Assembly: GCA_010279815.1 (NCBI GenBank)
Contig: QEOQ01000104.1
Span: 124,001 to 188,000 of the forward strand
Origin: Brachionus plicatilis
Lineage: Eukaryota > Rotifera > Eurotatoria > Ploima > Brachionidae
Direction of reading: 5' to 3'
Length of the DNA: 64,000 nucleotides
Both the position numbers and the translations under genes were made by a program. The notes under the pieces are model-generated. The model ran no database searches, was not told where the DNA came from, and worked only from the letters and a program-made list of their open reading frames with translations. Shown piece by piece: positions 1 to 11,362 of the stretch (positions are counted from its first letter, which is position 1; every line of letters starts with the position of its first letter).

Positions 1-91
1 TCATCAATCTCATCAATCTTCAAGCATCCAGCAATGAATAAATCAATGGACCAAGTGTTAAGTCTTAACAAAAACGGTGGTCGTCGGTAAA

Positions 92-3000
92 TCATTTCTG
101 TGGCATTAGATTTTGTTCGAATTGTTCAAATAGTTGACGTTGTTCGCTCATGTCTATTTTTCCGGCTGCTTCTTCACGTCTCTTTTTCTCAGCTTCACGC
201 ATTTCTTGTATGGACATTTGTCTTGTCTTATTTATCTCGGCAGTCTTTGTTGTTGTGGTCGTGATGGCGTTGGTCGATGGTGTAGTCTCTGTAGAACAAC
301 TAGTATCAGCTTTGGTTTGAGTGTCATTGATGGGCGAGGAGATAGTGGACGATTCTGGCTGCGATGTTAGTGGTGATGATGGCGGTGGTGGCTGTGGCTG
401 TGGTTGTTGCTGTGGTGATGGTTGCTGAACAAGTGTTGGCGAGTGAACAGGCGAATTTTTAACACTGTTGTCTGGTCTAGTGTCTTGTCTGGTGTCGTGT
501 TCGCTTATTGGTTGTTCACTGTTGGCTGAGTCGGCTTCTTTTTGTCGTTGTTCTTTAAGACGACGTTCTTTTTCCAGCAATTGCATTTTATATTTAAGAA
601 ACGAATCGCCCGCATTATTCGTATTTACACTAATTGTTGATTTGTTTTCTGGCGCATTTTTAAGCTGAGACCAAGAGCTTGTCAGCGACATACTGTTCGA
701 CAATTTTTTAACACCACCACCACCACCACCACCATCTACTAGACTAGGCTTTTGATCAAGTTTAGTTTGTTGTTTGGAAGCAATCTTTGAATTCGAGTTT
801 TGCTGTTGATTTTTCTGCTGTTGTTGTTGTTGTTGTTGGTGACCTAGAGCTTGATCATCTTTGATTTCCTTGTTGTCCTTGTTGTCATTATCGTTATCAT
901 CGTCGTCATCATCATCATCATCATCATCATCATCACCTAGAAAAAACTTGGCACCTTTGTTCGCTCCACCACTGTTGCTATTGTTATTGACCATGTTTGC
1001 ATTGGTGGCATATTGACTAGACGACTCGGTTTGATTCAATTGAGCGTTAGGAATCAAAGTGGTTGAGTTGATTGTGTTGGTGGTGCTGTTAGGTGTCAAG
1101 GGCGGTGCCGATTTGGCCACCGAATTTTGTCGCGACTGTATTTGTTGACTGCTATTGTTTGTGTTAGTAGTAGTGGTGGTGATGGTGGTGGTGGTGGTGG
1201 CGGTGGCGAACGGGTTAGTTGGTGTCAACAGTTTTTGTTGTGGTAATAGAAGCGGTGTGTTTGGCTTAATTAGTGGATTGTTGGCCAAGGATGGCTTGGT
1301 AGTTGTAGCAGGTCGTTGTTGTTGTTGTTGAGGTTGAGGTCGAGGTTGATGAGTGGTGTCGCTCTTTTGTTTGTCTTTTTTGTTCGATTCGACTTCGGAA
1401 TCGGACGAATCGGAGGCGGACGATGAAGAGGACGAGCCAGATGATGACGAATCGTCGTCGTCGTCATCGTCCGAACTGCTCGAATCCGAACTCGAGTCGG
1501 ACAAGTTGTTCGAATCTTTTTTTATTTGTGACTGGTGCTTTTGTTGTTGTTGTTGTTGTTGTTGGGTTTGAGGAGGTTGTGTTTGGGATTGAAGATGATT
1601 TGTTGTTGTTGTTGCCGATGGATGAGACAGAGTGGTTTGTTTGACATTTGAGTCGTTCATTTTGGACTTGTTGTTTTTTTTATTTGTTGACGAGGACAAT
1701 TCACGTTGAATTTGGTCTAGTTTTCGTTCAATTTCTTCTTTTTTATTTAAATCAGTTTGTTGAGCTCCGTTCGTGGTCACATTGTTGCCAATGGTGTTAA
1801 CGTTGGCATTGGTGTTGGTGAGAGTGGCAGTGGCAGTGAGAGTGTCATTGGCAGCGTTGGTGTTGTTATTGTTGTTGTTGTTGTTTGATTGTTGGCCATT
1901 GGTTTGAGCGATTGAGTGAGCGTTTGATTGTCGTTTGGTGTAAGGCTTGCGCGGCTTTTTAGTAGCGCTTGAGTTCAATTTGTTGGCTTGTATAAATTGA
2001 GAATAGGCCGTGCTATTGTTAAGCACTGAGCTAACATACAATTCAAGTTCACGCAAAGTGCTTGCTTTAAGCGCTTCGAAATCAATTTCGATTTCGTCCG
2101 GATTTGAATCGCGCAACGATGGCTCACGTGCCTGAATTATTTGAACAACTTTGCCCAAACGTTCACCGGGAAGTTTGTTAATGTCAACGCTCAGTTGTCG
2201 CTTTTCTTCGTAGGTCATTGGCGTCGGATTCAAATGCAACATCAAATGTTCTTCCTCTCCTCCTGCTCCTCCTGCTCCTCCTGCACCTCCTGTACCTCCT
2301 GATCGTTGTTTTACACTGTCCATTACATTGTACTCAAGCACATCGGTTGCTTGAGCTTGTGCTTGTACTTGTGCTTGTGATCTATTGGTCTTGTTTGGTC
2401 GTGATTTTTTTACCGGTGTACTAAGTGGCGTTGAGTCGCCATTTGGCTGCTGCTGATGTACTAAAGCTTGCTGCTGCAAAAGCAATTGCTGCTGTTGCTG
2501 TTGTTGTTGTTGTTGCTGCTGGAAAAAAGCAGTTGCTAGAGCCGCATTCGCAGCGGCTACAGCAGCCGAGTTATGTTGAGCATTTGATTGTGATTGTGCA
2601 CCACTTTTTCTAGACTTTGACGACGACTGCAGCTGTTGTTGTTGTTGTTGCTGCTGTTGCTGCTGCTGTTGAAAGGTTTGAAGAAGAAACTGTTTATTTG
2701 TAGGTGATATTTGTTGATTTGTATTAGAAGAGACAAGCTGTTGATGCTGTTGCTGTTGTAGTTGCTGTTGTAGTTGTTGTTGTTGTTGTTGTTGAGTTCT
2801 TGGCTGTTTGGCAGACACTTTAGCTTTTTGTTGAGCTATTAGACTGTTGTTGAGCATGGCACCGGGCGCAGGAGCTGCATTGTTTATGCTCACATTTGCA
2901 GCACTATGATGTGTCGACACTGTTTTTGTCTGTTGATGTTGATGATGCAGTTGATGGTGATTAGCTGCTGATGCATAGTGAGATTGATTCGATTGATGTT

Positions 3001-5479
3001 TTTTCTTTTTTTTCTTTCGTTGTTTTTTTTGCGTCAAAATGGCCAATTGATTGTTTATTTGTTGTAGTTGTTCTTGCAATTGTCTCATTTGACGTTCATA
3101 GTCCGAATCGTCTGAATCGTCTGAGGATGCACTCGACGACTCAGATTCAATAGGCAACGCATCGTCACCACTGCCAACGCCACCGCCACCGCCACCACCA
3201 ACACCAACACCAACACCACCAACAGCATCAGCAACACCATCTGTGTCTTGCAATAGTTGGTTGTTGCGAGACTTGGTTTTCTTGGCAACCGATTGAAGAC
3301 TTGACGTGGACGGCTTTCGTTTTGGCGTGTGAGTGGCGTTGCGTTGAGATACGTTGATTGGTTTGACAGCAGTGGTAGAGATGGTGGAGGCATTGACTGC
3401 AGTGGTGGCAGTGGTAGTTGTGTGTATGGAATTGAGTGTAGTGTTTTTGACGGATAGAGCGGGACTTGTGGTATTTGACTTTGAGTGATTGGAGTGATTT
3501 GAGTCGCGTCGTTTATGCAACTTGTGATGATTAGGCGTCGATTGAAGATGGCTTTGTGTAGCGGACGGTTTTGGCATTTTTGCAAAGCGTATTTCGAACG
3601 CCTCCTCCAATCGTTTGGCCATGTACACAACATCGGACTCGGCCGGATTGTATCGATAGCAATTGCTGAATATGAGACGCATGTCGCTCGCAAAGTCACT
3701 CGGCAACGCATACTCTTTTTGTTCCAGCTTTCGTCGTACAGTACTCATGTCCATGGGCTGTGTGATTATGTCATAGTAGTCGACTAGTCCCAGACCTTTC
3801 ACATCCACTGGCTTGTAAAAGGGCCAAGCGTATTCCAAATGACGCTTTGAGAATAGCTCTTTTAACAGTTGATGACAATACTTGAGTTGAGAGGCATTGG
3901 CCGCCGACATTACTGACGACGACGACGACGACAACGATGAGCCATGCACTCCACTATTGACGATTGCGTTCGTGTTTATGCACAATGGAGTGTTTAAGTT
4001 TTGTGCATTGTTGTTATTGTTGTCGCACACGTTGTTACTGTTGACTGTGTCCGTTTGATCCATTGGTATCGTATTACAAGTGGTGTGTGTTATTTTTTCG
4101 TTTGAACAATTTGTCATTGTTGCCACTGCCGCATCAATGTCGTACTTGGGTTTTTTTGTTTTACGGTTAGACTCGCGTCGAGTTTGTATTTGTGTACTGT
4201 TGGTAGTGGTCAATGTTGTGGCCGTATTTGTGGTCATTGAAGACGCCGATTGGTCACTCACACCCACAACACCAACAACATTCGTATTTTTTTGTATGTG
4301 TAAATTGTCGTATGTGTCGTCTAGTTGTTCGTGTTTAATCGATTGAATGGACGAAGAGGAGGACGACGACGACGACTGATGAGTTGTTTTTCGTTTAAGT
4401 GTAGAGGATGTATCGTGAAACGAGTTCTCTTTAAACATTTCAGTCATTTTGTTTGTTTGTTGAATATTTGTAATTGTGTCTTCTAATTTGTCTGATTTGT
4501 TTGTGATCATGTTGCCGCCTCCACCGCTGCTGCTGCCGTTGTTGTTGTTGACCTTTGGTTTTGTATTTAGTTGATTTAAATTGTTTGCCAAATGATGATG
4601 ATTGTTGTTTGTAGTGGTGGTAGTGGTAGTGGTAGTGTTTGCGGTAGTGTGTGTGGTGGTGTTTGTGGTGGGGAGAATGGTTGAAGGCTGTGATGAGCTG
4701 GCCGATGTGGAGGATGCGGGCGGCGGAGGCGTTGTGCACGGCTCATGAGTGGACAATGCACGCTGAACAGGCTGATTGTGCAGCGGAGACGTGGTTGAGT
4801 CCGAATTAGACGAAGAGGAAGAAGCAGCGGCAGAGGTGGATGTTGCTTGAGCGGTCGTAGACAATGGCAGTGGGGACGGTGGCGGAAAAGTCGTATTTAC
4901 ATGTGAGGATGTTTTTGTATGATTAGTACTTGTTGTTGTTGTTGATGATGGAGTTGATTGAGTTGATGGAGTTGATTGATTTGATGATGATGGCGTTTGT
5001 GGTGTTGAGGGCGTATTGAGGTTTTGTTCGGCTGGCGGCATCAGAGCTATTTTTTGCAGGAATACTTTCTCGAGAGTCTGCGCCATGATCACAACGTCTT
5101 CACCAGGTTTATTATATACATAGCAATTGTTGAACATTAGATTTATGTCTTGGATGCACTCTTTACTCGACGTGTAATAGTTTGTCTCTAGACGGTGCTT
5201 TATGGTGCCCAAATCCATCGGATGTGTTATTATGCGATGATAGTCGGGCAAATTTAAGGCCTGAGCGTCCACCGGCTTTTGAAATGGCCATGAAAAATTA
5301 TGTTTCCACAACGCTTTGATCACGTTCTGTTGAATGTACTTGAGCTGGTTGGTATGACGGCCTCGCTGGCTATCGAGCTGTTGTTGCTGGTGCTGCTGCT
5401 GATGATGATTATGATGTAGGTGTTGGTGTTGGTGGTGGTGCTGCTGCGACACACCATTCGATGATGATACTTTGGTCAT
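92..5479 (-). CDS. BET-family double bromodomain protein (BRD2/3/4, fs(1)h type)
   Basis: Predicted chromatin reader that binds acetylated histone tails and promotes transcription elongation. The 1795-residue reading frame has no intron. Bromodomain 1 is at about residues 46-148 (WPF shelf at 64-66, acetyl-lysine-binding Asn about 123 in YNKPG). Bromodomain 2 is at about 535-640 (WPF shelf, Asn about 608 in YNP). A serine/aspartate cluster followed by a basic lysine run at about 770-830 resembles the phosphorylated and basic regions of BRD4. The extra-terminal domain starts near 1088 ([10 protein letters not shown], later a DEIEIDFE acidic stretch). The last about 35 residues ([10 protein letters not shown], then a FEQFEQNLM end) resemble the P-TEFb-binding C-terminal motif of long BRD4 and fs(1)h forms. 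The linkers are extreme homopolymers of Q, N, T, S, H, G and D. Start is the first Met, beside TTGGTCAT on the plus strand. BET identity is near certain; the exact orthologue is not assigned. Confidence 0.96.
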   Translation of the reverse strand: MTKVSSSNGVSQQHHHQHQHLHHNHHQQQHQQQQLDSQRGRHTNQLKYIQQNVIKALWKHNFSWPFQKPVDAQALNLPDYHRIITHPMDLGTIKHRLETNYYTSSKECIQDINLMFNNCYVYNKPGEDVVIMAQTLEKVFLQKIALMPPAEQNLNTPSTPQTPSSSNQSTPSTQSTPSSTTTTSTNHTKTSSHVNTTFPPPSPLPLSTTAQATSTSAAASSSSSNSDSTTSPLHNQPVQRALSTHEPCTTPPPPASSTSASSSQPSTILPTTNTTTHTTANTTTTTTTTTNNNHHHLANNLNQLNTKPKVNNNNGSSSGGGGNMITNKSDKLEDTITNIQQTNKMTEMFKENSFHDTSSTLKRKTTHQSSSSSSSSSIQSIKHEQLDDTYDNLHIQKNTNVVGVVGVSDQSASSMTTNTATTLTTTNSTQIQTRRESNRKTKKPKYDIDAAVATMTNCSNEKITHTTCNTIPMDQTDTVNSNNVCDNNNNNAQNLNTPLCINTNAIVNSGVHGSSLSSSSSSVMSAANASQLKYCHQLLKELFSKRHLEYAWPFYKPVDVKGLGLVDYYDIITQPMDMSTVRRKLEQKEYALPSDFASDMRLIFSNCYRYNPAESDVVYMAKRLEEAFEIRFAKMPKPSATQSHLQSTPNHHKLHKRRDSNHSNHSKSNTTSPALSVKNTTLNSIHTTTTATTAVNASTISTTAVKPINVSQRNATHTPKRKPSTSSLQSVAKKTKSRNNQLLQDTDGVADAVGGVGVGVGGGGGGGVGSGDDALPIESESSSASSDDSDDSDYERQMRQLQEQLQQINNQLAILTQKKQRKKKKKKHQSNQSHYASAANHHQLHHQHQQTKTVSTHHSAANVSINNAAPAPGAMLNNSLIAQQKAKVSAKQPRTQQQQQQQLQQQLQQQQHQQLVSSNTNQQISPTNKQFLLQTFQQQQQQQQQQQQQLQSSSKSRKSGAQSQSNAQHNSAAVAAANAALATAFFQQQQQQQQQQQQLLLQQQALVHQQQPNGDSTPLSTPVKKSRPNKTNRSQAQVQAQAQATDVLEYNVMDSVKQRSGGTGGAGGAGGAGGEEEHLMLHLNPTPMTYEEKRQLSVDINKLPGERLGKVVQIIQAREPSLRDSNPDEIEIDFEALKASTLRELELYVSSVLNNSTAYSQFIQANKLNSSATKKPRKPYTKRQSNAHSIAQTNGQQSNNNNNNNNTNAANDTLTATATLTNTNANVNTIGNNVTTNGAQQTDLNKKEEIERKLDQIQRELSSSTNKKNNKSKMNDSNVKQTTLSHPSATTTTNHLQSQTQPPQTQQQQQQQQKHQSQIKKDSNNLSDSSSDSSSSDDDDDDDSSSSGSSSSSSASDSSDSEVESNKKDKQKSDTTHQPRPQPQQQQQRPATTTKPSLANNPLIKPNTPLLLPQQKLLTPTNPFATATTTTTITTTTTNTNNSSQQIQSRQNSVAKSAPPLTPNSTTNTINSTTLIPNAQLNQTESSSQYATNANMVNNNSNSGGANKGAKFFLGDDDDDDDDDDDDDNDNDNKDNKEIKDDQALGHQQQQQQQQKNQQQNSNSKIASKQQTKLDQKPSLVDGGGGGGGVKKLSNSMSLTSSWSQLKNAPENKSTISVNTNNAGDSFLKYKMQLLEKERRLKEQRQKEADSANSEQPISEHDTRQDTRPDNSVKNSPVHSPTLVQQPSPQQQPQPQPPPPSSPLTSQPESSTISSPINDTQTKADTSCSTETTPSTNAITTTTTKTAEINKTRQMSIQEMREAEKKRREEAAGKIDMSEQRQLFEQFEQNLMPQK

Positions 5480-6472
5480 TGTGTTAGCTTTTTTAATTGA
5501 AACGCACGTACCTATGACTCTGTGACTGCTGGGTTGTCGTGTGTCTGTGAGCGATGCGTGTGTATGCGTATTTATTTATAGTCTAAATAAAGTTATATTA
5601 TCTATCCGTCTTATTAGCCGAGTCTACATATATTTATATTAATTATTTTGTTTTTTAAATATAAACAAAAAGGGTTCAACACACAGATCAACTTTTTGCT
5701 TAAATAAGAAAACGCACTTGGACCAACGTGTATAGTCGTTTTGTTCGTTTATCTCTGTGCGTGTATCCGTGTGTGTGTGTGTGTTTGTTTATGCTAGTTT
5801 ATTATTATGAGCGTGAGAAATTATGATTCACACTGTTTTGAAATTATTTCAGCCATTTAATGTATGCGCTGAACATGATGATTGAGATTTCTATGTATGT
5901 ATCTATGTATCTGTATATGTTATCTGTGTATGTAATGTGGCAATAATAATTCTAAATATTCGAGAAATAAATTGATTAGGCGTGAGTTAGTTGTGGTCAC
6001 GTTGATTTAAAAGATTGATTGGATGAATACAGACAGAGAGCAAGTGAGACAGACTGAGAAAGAGAGAGCAAGGAGGGTAAGGAGGGCAAAGAAGAGAGAA
6101 CACGAAAGAGAGAGAGAGAAAGAGAGAGAAAGAGAGAGAAAGAGAGAGAAAGAGAGAGAAAGAGAGAGGAAGAGGGAGAAAGAGAGAGAGAGAGAGAGAG
6201 AGAGGGAGGGAGGTAGAGAGAGAGAGAGAGCAATACAGAAAGAAAAACTGAAAAAAATCTAAACTTAACTAGGCTTACGTTAGAAAATGTTCTTTCATAT
6301 TTATAGTGTTTTTCGACATAGTTTTATTTTATTGTTGATGTTGTTGTTAGATTTATATTTTGATCAAATTTTAAAGCATATAGACACACTCACGCACGCT
6401 CTATATTCAACAATAGACATAATTTATGCAAATATTTCTACTAATTATGTTCATGAACGCAAAGAGCCAACA
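5480..6472. other. 5' flank of the BET gene
   Basis: Presumed promoter and 5' UTR of the minus-strand BET gene. It holds a TG-rich stretch near 5760-5790, TATG/TCTG microsatellite-like DNA near 5890-5935, and the purine tract listed separately. No coding signal was found on either strand; the two overlapping open frames at 6000-6260 are produced only by the GA repeat. Confidence 0.6.
6030..6230. repeat. (GA)n polypurine tract
   Basis: About 200 bp of almost pure A and G on the plus strand, built from GAGAGA and AAAGAGAG units. It lies about 550-750 bp upstream of the BET start codon. GA tracts near animal promoters can bind GAGA-type factors or form triplex DNA; a role here is inference from position only. 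Confidence 0.85.
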
Positions 6473-6753
6473 ATGAGCGCATCCACTCTGCAATCAAGTG
6501 TTGACAAAGCTTTGACTTATAATCCACAAGGCGATACAAGAGCAACAAATAAAAAAATGGTTTTGGTTTTAAAAATTTTTATTTAAATAAAATCATGTCT
6601 GCTGCAGCTGTTTGTCCATACGCCACTATTGATGCCGCTGCTGCTGCTGTTGCCATTTACGACAATTTTGATAATGATGAGCTTGCTGCTCAATATATCC
6701 ATTCCACTATCGAATTGATCATCATGTTTCATTTAAAAATAATAAAATATTAA
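6473..6753 (+). other. Possible small-ORF transcript (two short ORFs), unrecognised
   Basis: Two short frames stand out because their base composition is less AT-rich than the DNA around them. One runs from ATG 6473 to 6586 (37 residues, starts MSAST). The other runs from ATG 6595 to 6753 (52 residues, starts MSAAA, alanine-rich then acidic). They are separated by 8 bp and both begin Met-Ser-Ala. No family is recognised and no splice structure is obvious. They could be a bicistronic small-peptide gene, exons of a divergent gene, or chance. Confidence 0.25.
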
Positions 6754-7934
6754 AAAACCCAGTACTCACCCTGTAAACACTTGGCTCGACTAATCAAATA
6801 TATACTCTTTTACTTTATATTAAAGTTTTATTAGTTTCAACAGAGTGAACAATTAACTTGCGAAATTTCGAACCTTCGAAAAAAATCATATTTTTTCTAT
6901 TTCAATTTCTTCTTTTTTTCTCTCTCTCTCTCTCTTTTTCTCTTTCTTTTTCTCTTTCTCTTTCTATAACCAAAATAACAACTAAACAACTATACATAGA
7001 TTCAACGTAAACGAACACAACAACAAAAAATAACAAAAAAAAATGTTAATTTATTGCTGTGCATCTAAAATTAAATTGGATAGTCAATTGAAGCTGCATT
7101 TCTACTTGTCTTATTTTAACAGATCTTAAATAATTTAACCCTGCTATTTATTCTATTCTTTTCAAACATAACATTTCTCCTAGACATCAAGCATATATTT
7201 TGTCTTTTATTTTGCCAGTCAACTAACGTCATAGAAATTATTGAAAAATTATTTTCTTTTTAAATAGTTAACTTTGTTGCCTAGAAACCCGACCATAGAT
7301 TAAAAACGCTACTTTTAAATTGTAAATAAATAACTAAATCATTTGATTGTTAGATTCAGTACGGCACATTTATTTTGGAATTTATTTTAAATTGGACCTT
7401 TAAAGACAATGTTTCATTCAAAAAAAAAAAATCTCAACAACTTACTTCAATTCTTTCTTCAAACTTTTGATCATTATATATTTCAAAAACACACACAATT
7501 CTAAGTTTTTTTTTATTAATATTTTTGGCTTTGGAATAATATAAGTTCAGATTAAAAATTAATAAATCCTTCATCCTTTTTGTAAATGATTTGCTTAGTG
7601 TAGATGAAAATAAAAGCGAAAAATCAATTTAATTTATCGCTATTGTTGGTTTTTATTTATTTGTTTTATTTGTGCTGAGCTTAAGCTCGTTCATATCTTT
7701 TAGTAAAAGATCTGCTGCGTTTACGTCACAAATAAAAAAAAGTCCTAATCATATGTAAAAATGAATTTTTTCAATTTTCTTTTTGTTTTTTTTTATTTCA
7801 GAGAATTAAAAACTAAAAATTCTAAATTTTTTTCTAAATATTAATTTAAAAAATCATCTGAAATTTACCGATATCCTTACTTGAGCCCAAACTTGTTAAA
7901 TTTTAATACTTACAAATCATATTTTGCAATTGAC
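6754..7934. other. AT-rich intergenic DNA
   Basis: No coding signal was found. It holds a pyrimidine tract near 6910-6965 and poly-A runs. At 7640-7720 a T-rich copy of the LINE/SINE-like tail repeat also appears at 23.9, 26.8 and 29.5 kb; it contains GAGCTTAAGCTC beside an ATTTATTTG-type run. Confidence 0.5.
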
Positions 7935-8236
7935 GGCAACTTGAAGTTCATGAACATACTCAAATGATCAAAATTTAATTGATTCAAATCTTAATAAAAA
8001 TGATGAAATTAGATTTTTTTAATATATTTAAAATTTCAAAATATTGATTAAGAATTTTTTTGACTTCAGATAAAAATTCATATAATTTTCTATCTAATTA
8101 TAGATTAAACAAATAATGTTTAATAAAGTATAGTCATTTATTATTAAAAAATTGATAATAAAAAACCAATTTATTCGAATCAAAAACTGAAAATTTTGAT
8201 TTGAAATTTACAATTGATCATGAACTTCAATTTGCC
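7935..8236. mobile_element. MITE family A, copy 1
   Basis: A 302-bp element with terminal inverted repeats (GGCAACTTGAAGTTCATG at the left; complement of CATGAACTTCAATTTGCC at the right). It is flanked by a perfect 9-bp target duplication, GCAATTGAC, at 7926-7934 and 8237-8245. It has no coding capacity. It is an internally deleted, reverse-oriented relative of the 524-bp copy at 42111, sharing long AT-rich interior blocks. The 9-bp duplication suggests Mutator-like or Merlin-like transposition. Confidence 0.9.
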
Positions 8237-8517
8237 GCAATTGACAATTTTAAAATATCTAAGCACAACAATTGAAGTATGGAAAAATAATTCGAAAATA
8301 AAAATAGTATATAGTCGGTCTAATAAAATTTGTAAAAAACTATAAATTTCAATTAAAAATATTTAAAAATCTACTTTCATAATTTAATTTAATTTTTTTC
8401 AGGAAAAAATTTCAGATTAAATTCATAAAATCTTCCTTGTTTTGATAAGTAAACATTTTTTCTTTTTGGAGCAAAATATTACAAAAGAATTTAATTTAAA
8501 ACGAGCCAAATAAATTT

Positions 8518-9062
8518 GGCAAATTGAAGTTTGAGATCAAGATCAAAAGATCAAAATATAAATTGTAGTATTTTTTTTAATATTAGAGAAAAAATAAACT
8601 TTTTAAAAAAAAATTACTTGACATGTCATGTCAAGTTTATTTTCATATTTAAAATTTTTAAATGTCCCTTTTTATTGAACTTTAAAAGGTTTAAATATTT
8701 TAATTGATTTTAATGAAAACTTACATTTAAAGACAAAAAAATTAACTGTCTTAGAATTTAAAATTTATTAAAGTAGAAAAATAAAATTATTTCAGTTTGA
8801 ATGAATGGATATAAGAGTTATAAATTTGAATTTGTGAATTAACTTTACTTGAATTATTTAAATTATTGATTGTTTTTGTTAAATAAATTAGAGATCAACC
8901 ATTTTGATGTTTATTTGATAATGAACTATTACTAGACATAACATGTCTAGTAATGTTTAGTATTTATTTCTTAAAAATTATTAAAACCATTAGATTAATT
9001 AAGTTTTAAAATTTTAAATGATCGTTTTGATCTCAAAATTTGATCTGAAACTTCAATTTGCC
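8518..9062. mobile_element. MITE family B, copy 1
   Basis: A 545-bp element whose ends are GGCAAATTGAAGTTTGAGAT and its imperfect complement, flanked by the 8-bp repeat ATAAATTT at 8510-8517 and 9063-9070. Inside are two striking palindromes: ACTTGACATG with a 1-bp centre and its exact complement, and ACTAGACAT, AAC, ATGTCTAGT. A reverse-oriented copy lies at 62715-63249. The first 13 bp of the ends match family A, so A and B probably share a transposase. Confidence 0.88.
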
Positions 9063-9230
9063 ATAAATTTAAAGTTTGAATTAGTGAAAAATGTTAAGTT
9101 TCTATTGATATCCTCGAAATTTTTTTCTTCTAAAGTATCTTTATAATAAAACAAAAAAAATTATAAATAAGAATAATATTTTTAACAAGAAAAATTATTA
9201 CATTTTTTTTGTAATATAGAATAATACAAG

Positions 9231-10206
9231 ATGCAATCTGATCTGATGATGACTATCGAACAGTTATTAGCCAAATACACTTCGCTTAAATATAACAATA
9301 ATAAAACTAGAGTAATTTTACAAAATTAAATCTTTACTTTAAAATTAAAATAAATCATATATAATTTGAAGATAGTTTGTGAATGGACTGGTCATGAAAT
9401 GCCTGTTAATGCTAGCAGTATTCTTTCATATGTCAATGGCAACAAATACAAGCAAATAATGAGTAAAAATATCGACTCTCTCAAACTTAAAGAAATGTCC
9501 GAATTTTTGGTTCCTCCTAAACATCCTAAACGATTGTGACTTTAAAAAAAAAAACTCATTAATAAAATTTTATTAATATTTTTACTTTAAAAAAAAGAAA
9601 TCAACTGTTTTGCAAACTTACTCTCAAGCATGTCAACAAACAGCCTGATCATATTCAAAAGCATCTTAATGGTAAGAGATTCCAAAAAGCCTATAACCAC
9701 TGTAAGTATTCTGTTAGAATTGTAAAAATTTGAGCTAAATATTAGGTTTGTATTCTCATTATCTTTTTTTCTCAGGGATTTATTGCAAAGAAAATGGAAT
9801 GAAATTTATTCCTATTTCAAAGCAACAAGAAGCCAAAAACAATGAAGAGGCTGCTAGTGATGTTGAGAGTAATGTGTCAGAAGATAGTATGACTGATTTG
9901 TTTCCAAGTATTTTCCGAATTTGAATATTAATTTTAAAATAACTTTTTATTGATTCAACAAAAATTAGATGAACTATTGGATTTAGTAAAAGAAGATCGC
10001 AACGAGAGTGATTATGAGAAAATGTCTGATCACCAAGAAGAAATGGATATAGATGAAGAAAAGGGAAATAAAAAAAGAAAATTAGATTCAAAAGTAATTT
10101 ATTAATTTTTTGAAAAAAATTTTTTAGAAATTTATTTTAATTTTTAAAGCTTAATAAAAAACACAAAATTGAACCTAAGCAAAAAAAAAATGTTAAAAGT
10201 AAATAA
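9231..10206 (+). CDS. SURF2: SURF2 homologue (Surfeit locus protein 2)
   Basis: Six exons inferred from GT-AG signals and frame: 9231-9311, 9372-9535, 9598-9701, 9776-9907, 9969-10093 and 10150-10206, giving 220 residues. The centre carries the SURF2 signature: a VCEWTGHEMP-like block, then QLFCKLTLKHVNKQPDH (human SURF2 has QLFCKLTLRHINKCPEH) and a GKRFQKAY stretch. The C-terminal half is acidic then lysine-rich, with a KKRK nuclear-type signal. SURF2 is a small nucleolar protein reported in ribosome-biogenesis control; its molecular role is poorly known. ARFRP1 starts about 480 bp downstream on the same strand. Exon 3 begins after a weak A-rich acceptor, so the exon 2/3 join is the least certain. 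Confidence 0.85.
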
Positions 10207-10686
10207 AATTTTTTTTGAAAAATTTTTGTTTTTTAATTTAAAAGATCATATTATATTTTATTATATTTGAAACATAAATTTCTACATATACTCTGCAATT
10301 TTCTGTATCCAAAAGAGTCTTACTAAAGTCTGCTATTACTAGACTGTACATTAATTGAAAATATTTAAATTTTTAATGAAAAAATCATCCGAAAATTAAT
10401 TTTAAACAAAAAATTATCTAAAAAAGTTGTTTTTTAGCTGTATTAGTGCGATTTTTAATTCCTGTCTTGGCTTGGCATTTTTTACAGTTTTTTCTTGATT
10501 TCTTAAATAGATAAATAAAAAAAATCATAATAAAAATTTTTTTATTTAAAAAATATTTTAAAAAGAGATAAAAATATTTTAAAATTTTGACAAGATATTT
10601 TTGCTATTCAAAAAGTAATCAAATTTTTTTTCTCTACGATACTCTTATAGATTAAAATTAGAAATGAATAAATATTTTTCTCAAAA
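10207..10686. other. Intergenic spacer between SURF2 and ARFRP1
   Basis: AT-rich DNA of 480 bp with long T and A runs. No gene or clear repeat was recognised. It must hold the 3' end of SURF2 and the promoter or 5' UTR of ARFRP1. Confidence 0.5.
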
Positions 10687-11362
10687 ATGTACACTCTTAT
10701 ATCAGGACTTTATGAATATTTGACTCAAAAAGATGACTATTTTATTCTTTTGCTCGGACTCGACAATGCCGGCAAAACAACATATCTCGAACAAGTGAAG
10801 ACAAAATTCACTGCTAACTATAAGATGATGAATCCGGCAAAAATAACCTCGACTGTCGGTTGTAACATTGGTCAAGTTGAAATCGCTAATGTTCGCTTAA
10901 ATTTTTGGGTAATTTATTTTTCAAAAAAAAAAATTAAAAACTTGTCTTTATAAAAATGAAAATGCTTTTAAATAGGATTTGGGGGGCCAAGAAGAATTGC
11001 AGTCACTTTGGGATAAATATTATGCTGAATCTCACGGAATAATTTATATGATTGATTCTACGGACCGAGATCGTCTTGAAGAGTCATGGCTAGCTTTTGA
11101 CAAAATGATCCAGAACGAACAGCTTGTTGGTCTTCCATTGTTGGTAGCATGCAATAAACAAGATCTAGACGATTGCATGAGTGTGCCAGAGATAAAAAAA
11201 ATGTTTAATAAGAGTGCAGCAAACATTGGTGTGAGAAATTGTATGGCAACTGCAACAAGTGCTCTAACTGGCGAAGGTGTTCATGAGGGCATAAATTGGA
11301 TGAAAGAGTGTGTCGAAAATAATGCAGTTAAACGACCACCTAAAGAATCCAAAATTGCTTAA
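10687..11362 (+). CDS. ARFRP1: ARFRP1, Golgi ARF-related small GTPase
   Basis: Two exons, 10687-10908 and 10976-11362, with a 67-bp intron at the TGG/GAT join, giving 202 residues (human about 201). GTPase motifs are all present: P-loop GLDNAGKT at 24-31, DLGGQ at 75-79 (spanning the downstream side of the intron), NKQD at 134-137 and TSALTG near 168-173. The protein opens MYTL, as in vertebrate ARFRP1 and yeast Arl3. That start lacks the myristoylated glycine of ARF proteins and instead suits NatC acetylation and SYS1-dependent binding to the trans-Golgi. The family recruits ARL1 and golgins there. ORF, length and motif order agree with a functional gene. Confidence 0.97.

Noticed and set aside
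1270..1467. Open frames on both strands inside the BET gene (for example at 134-370, 1353-1644, 3085-3711, 4080-4346 and 4440-4761)
   Set aside because: They are translations of the BET gene's trinucleotide repeats in other frames; none has a domain.
5997..6262. Ser/Leu-rich and Glu/Arg-rich open frames
   Set aside because: They are the two strands of the GA repeat and have no other content.
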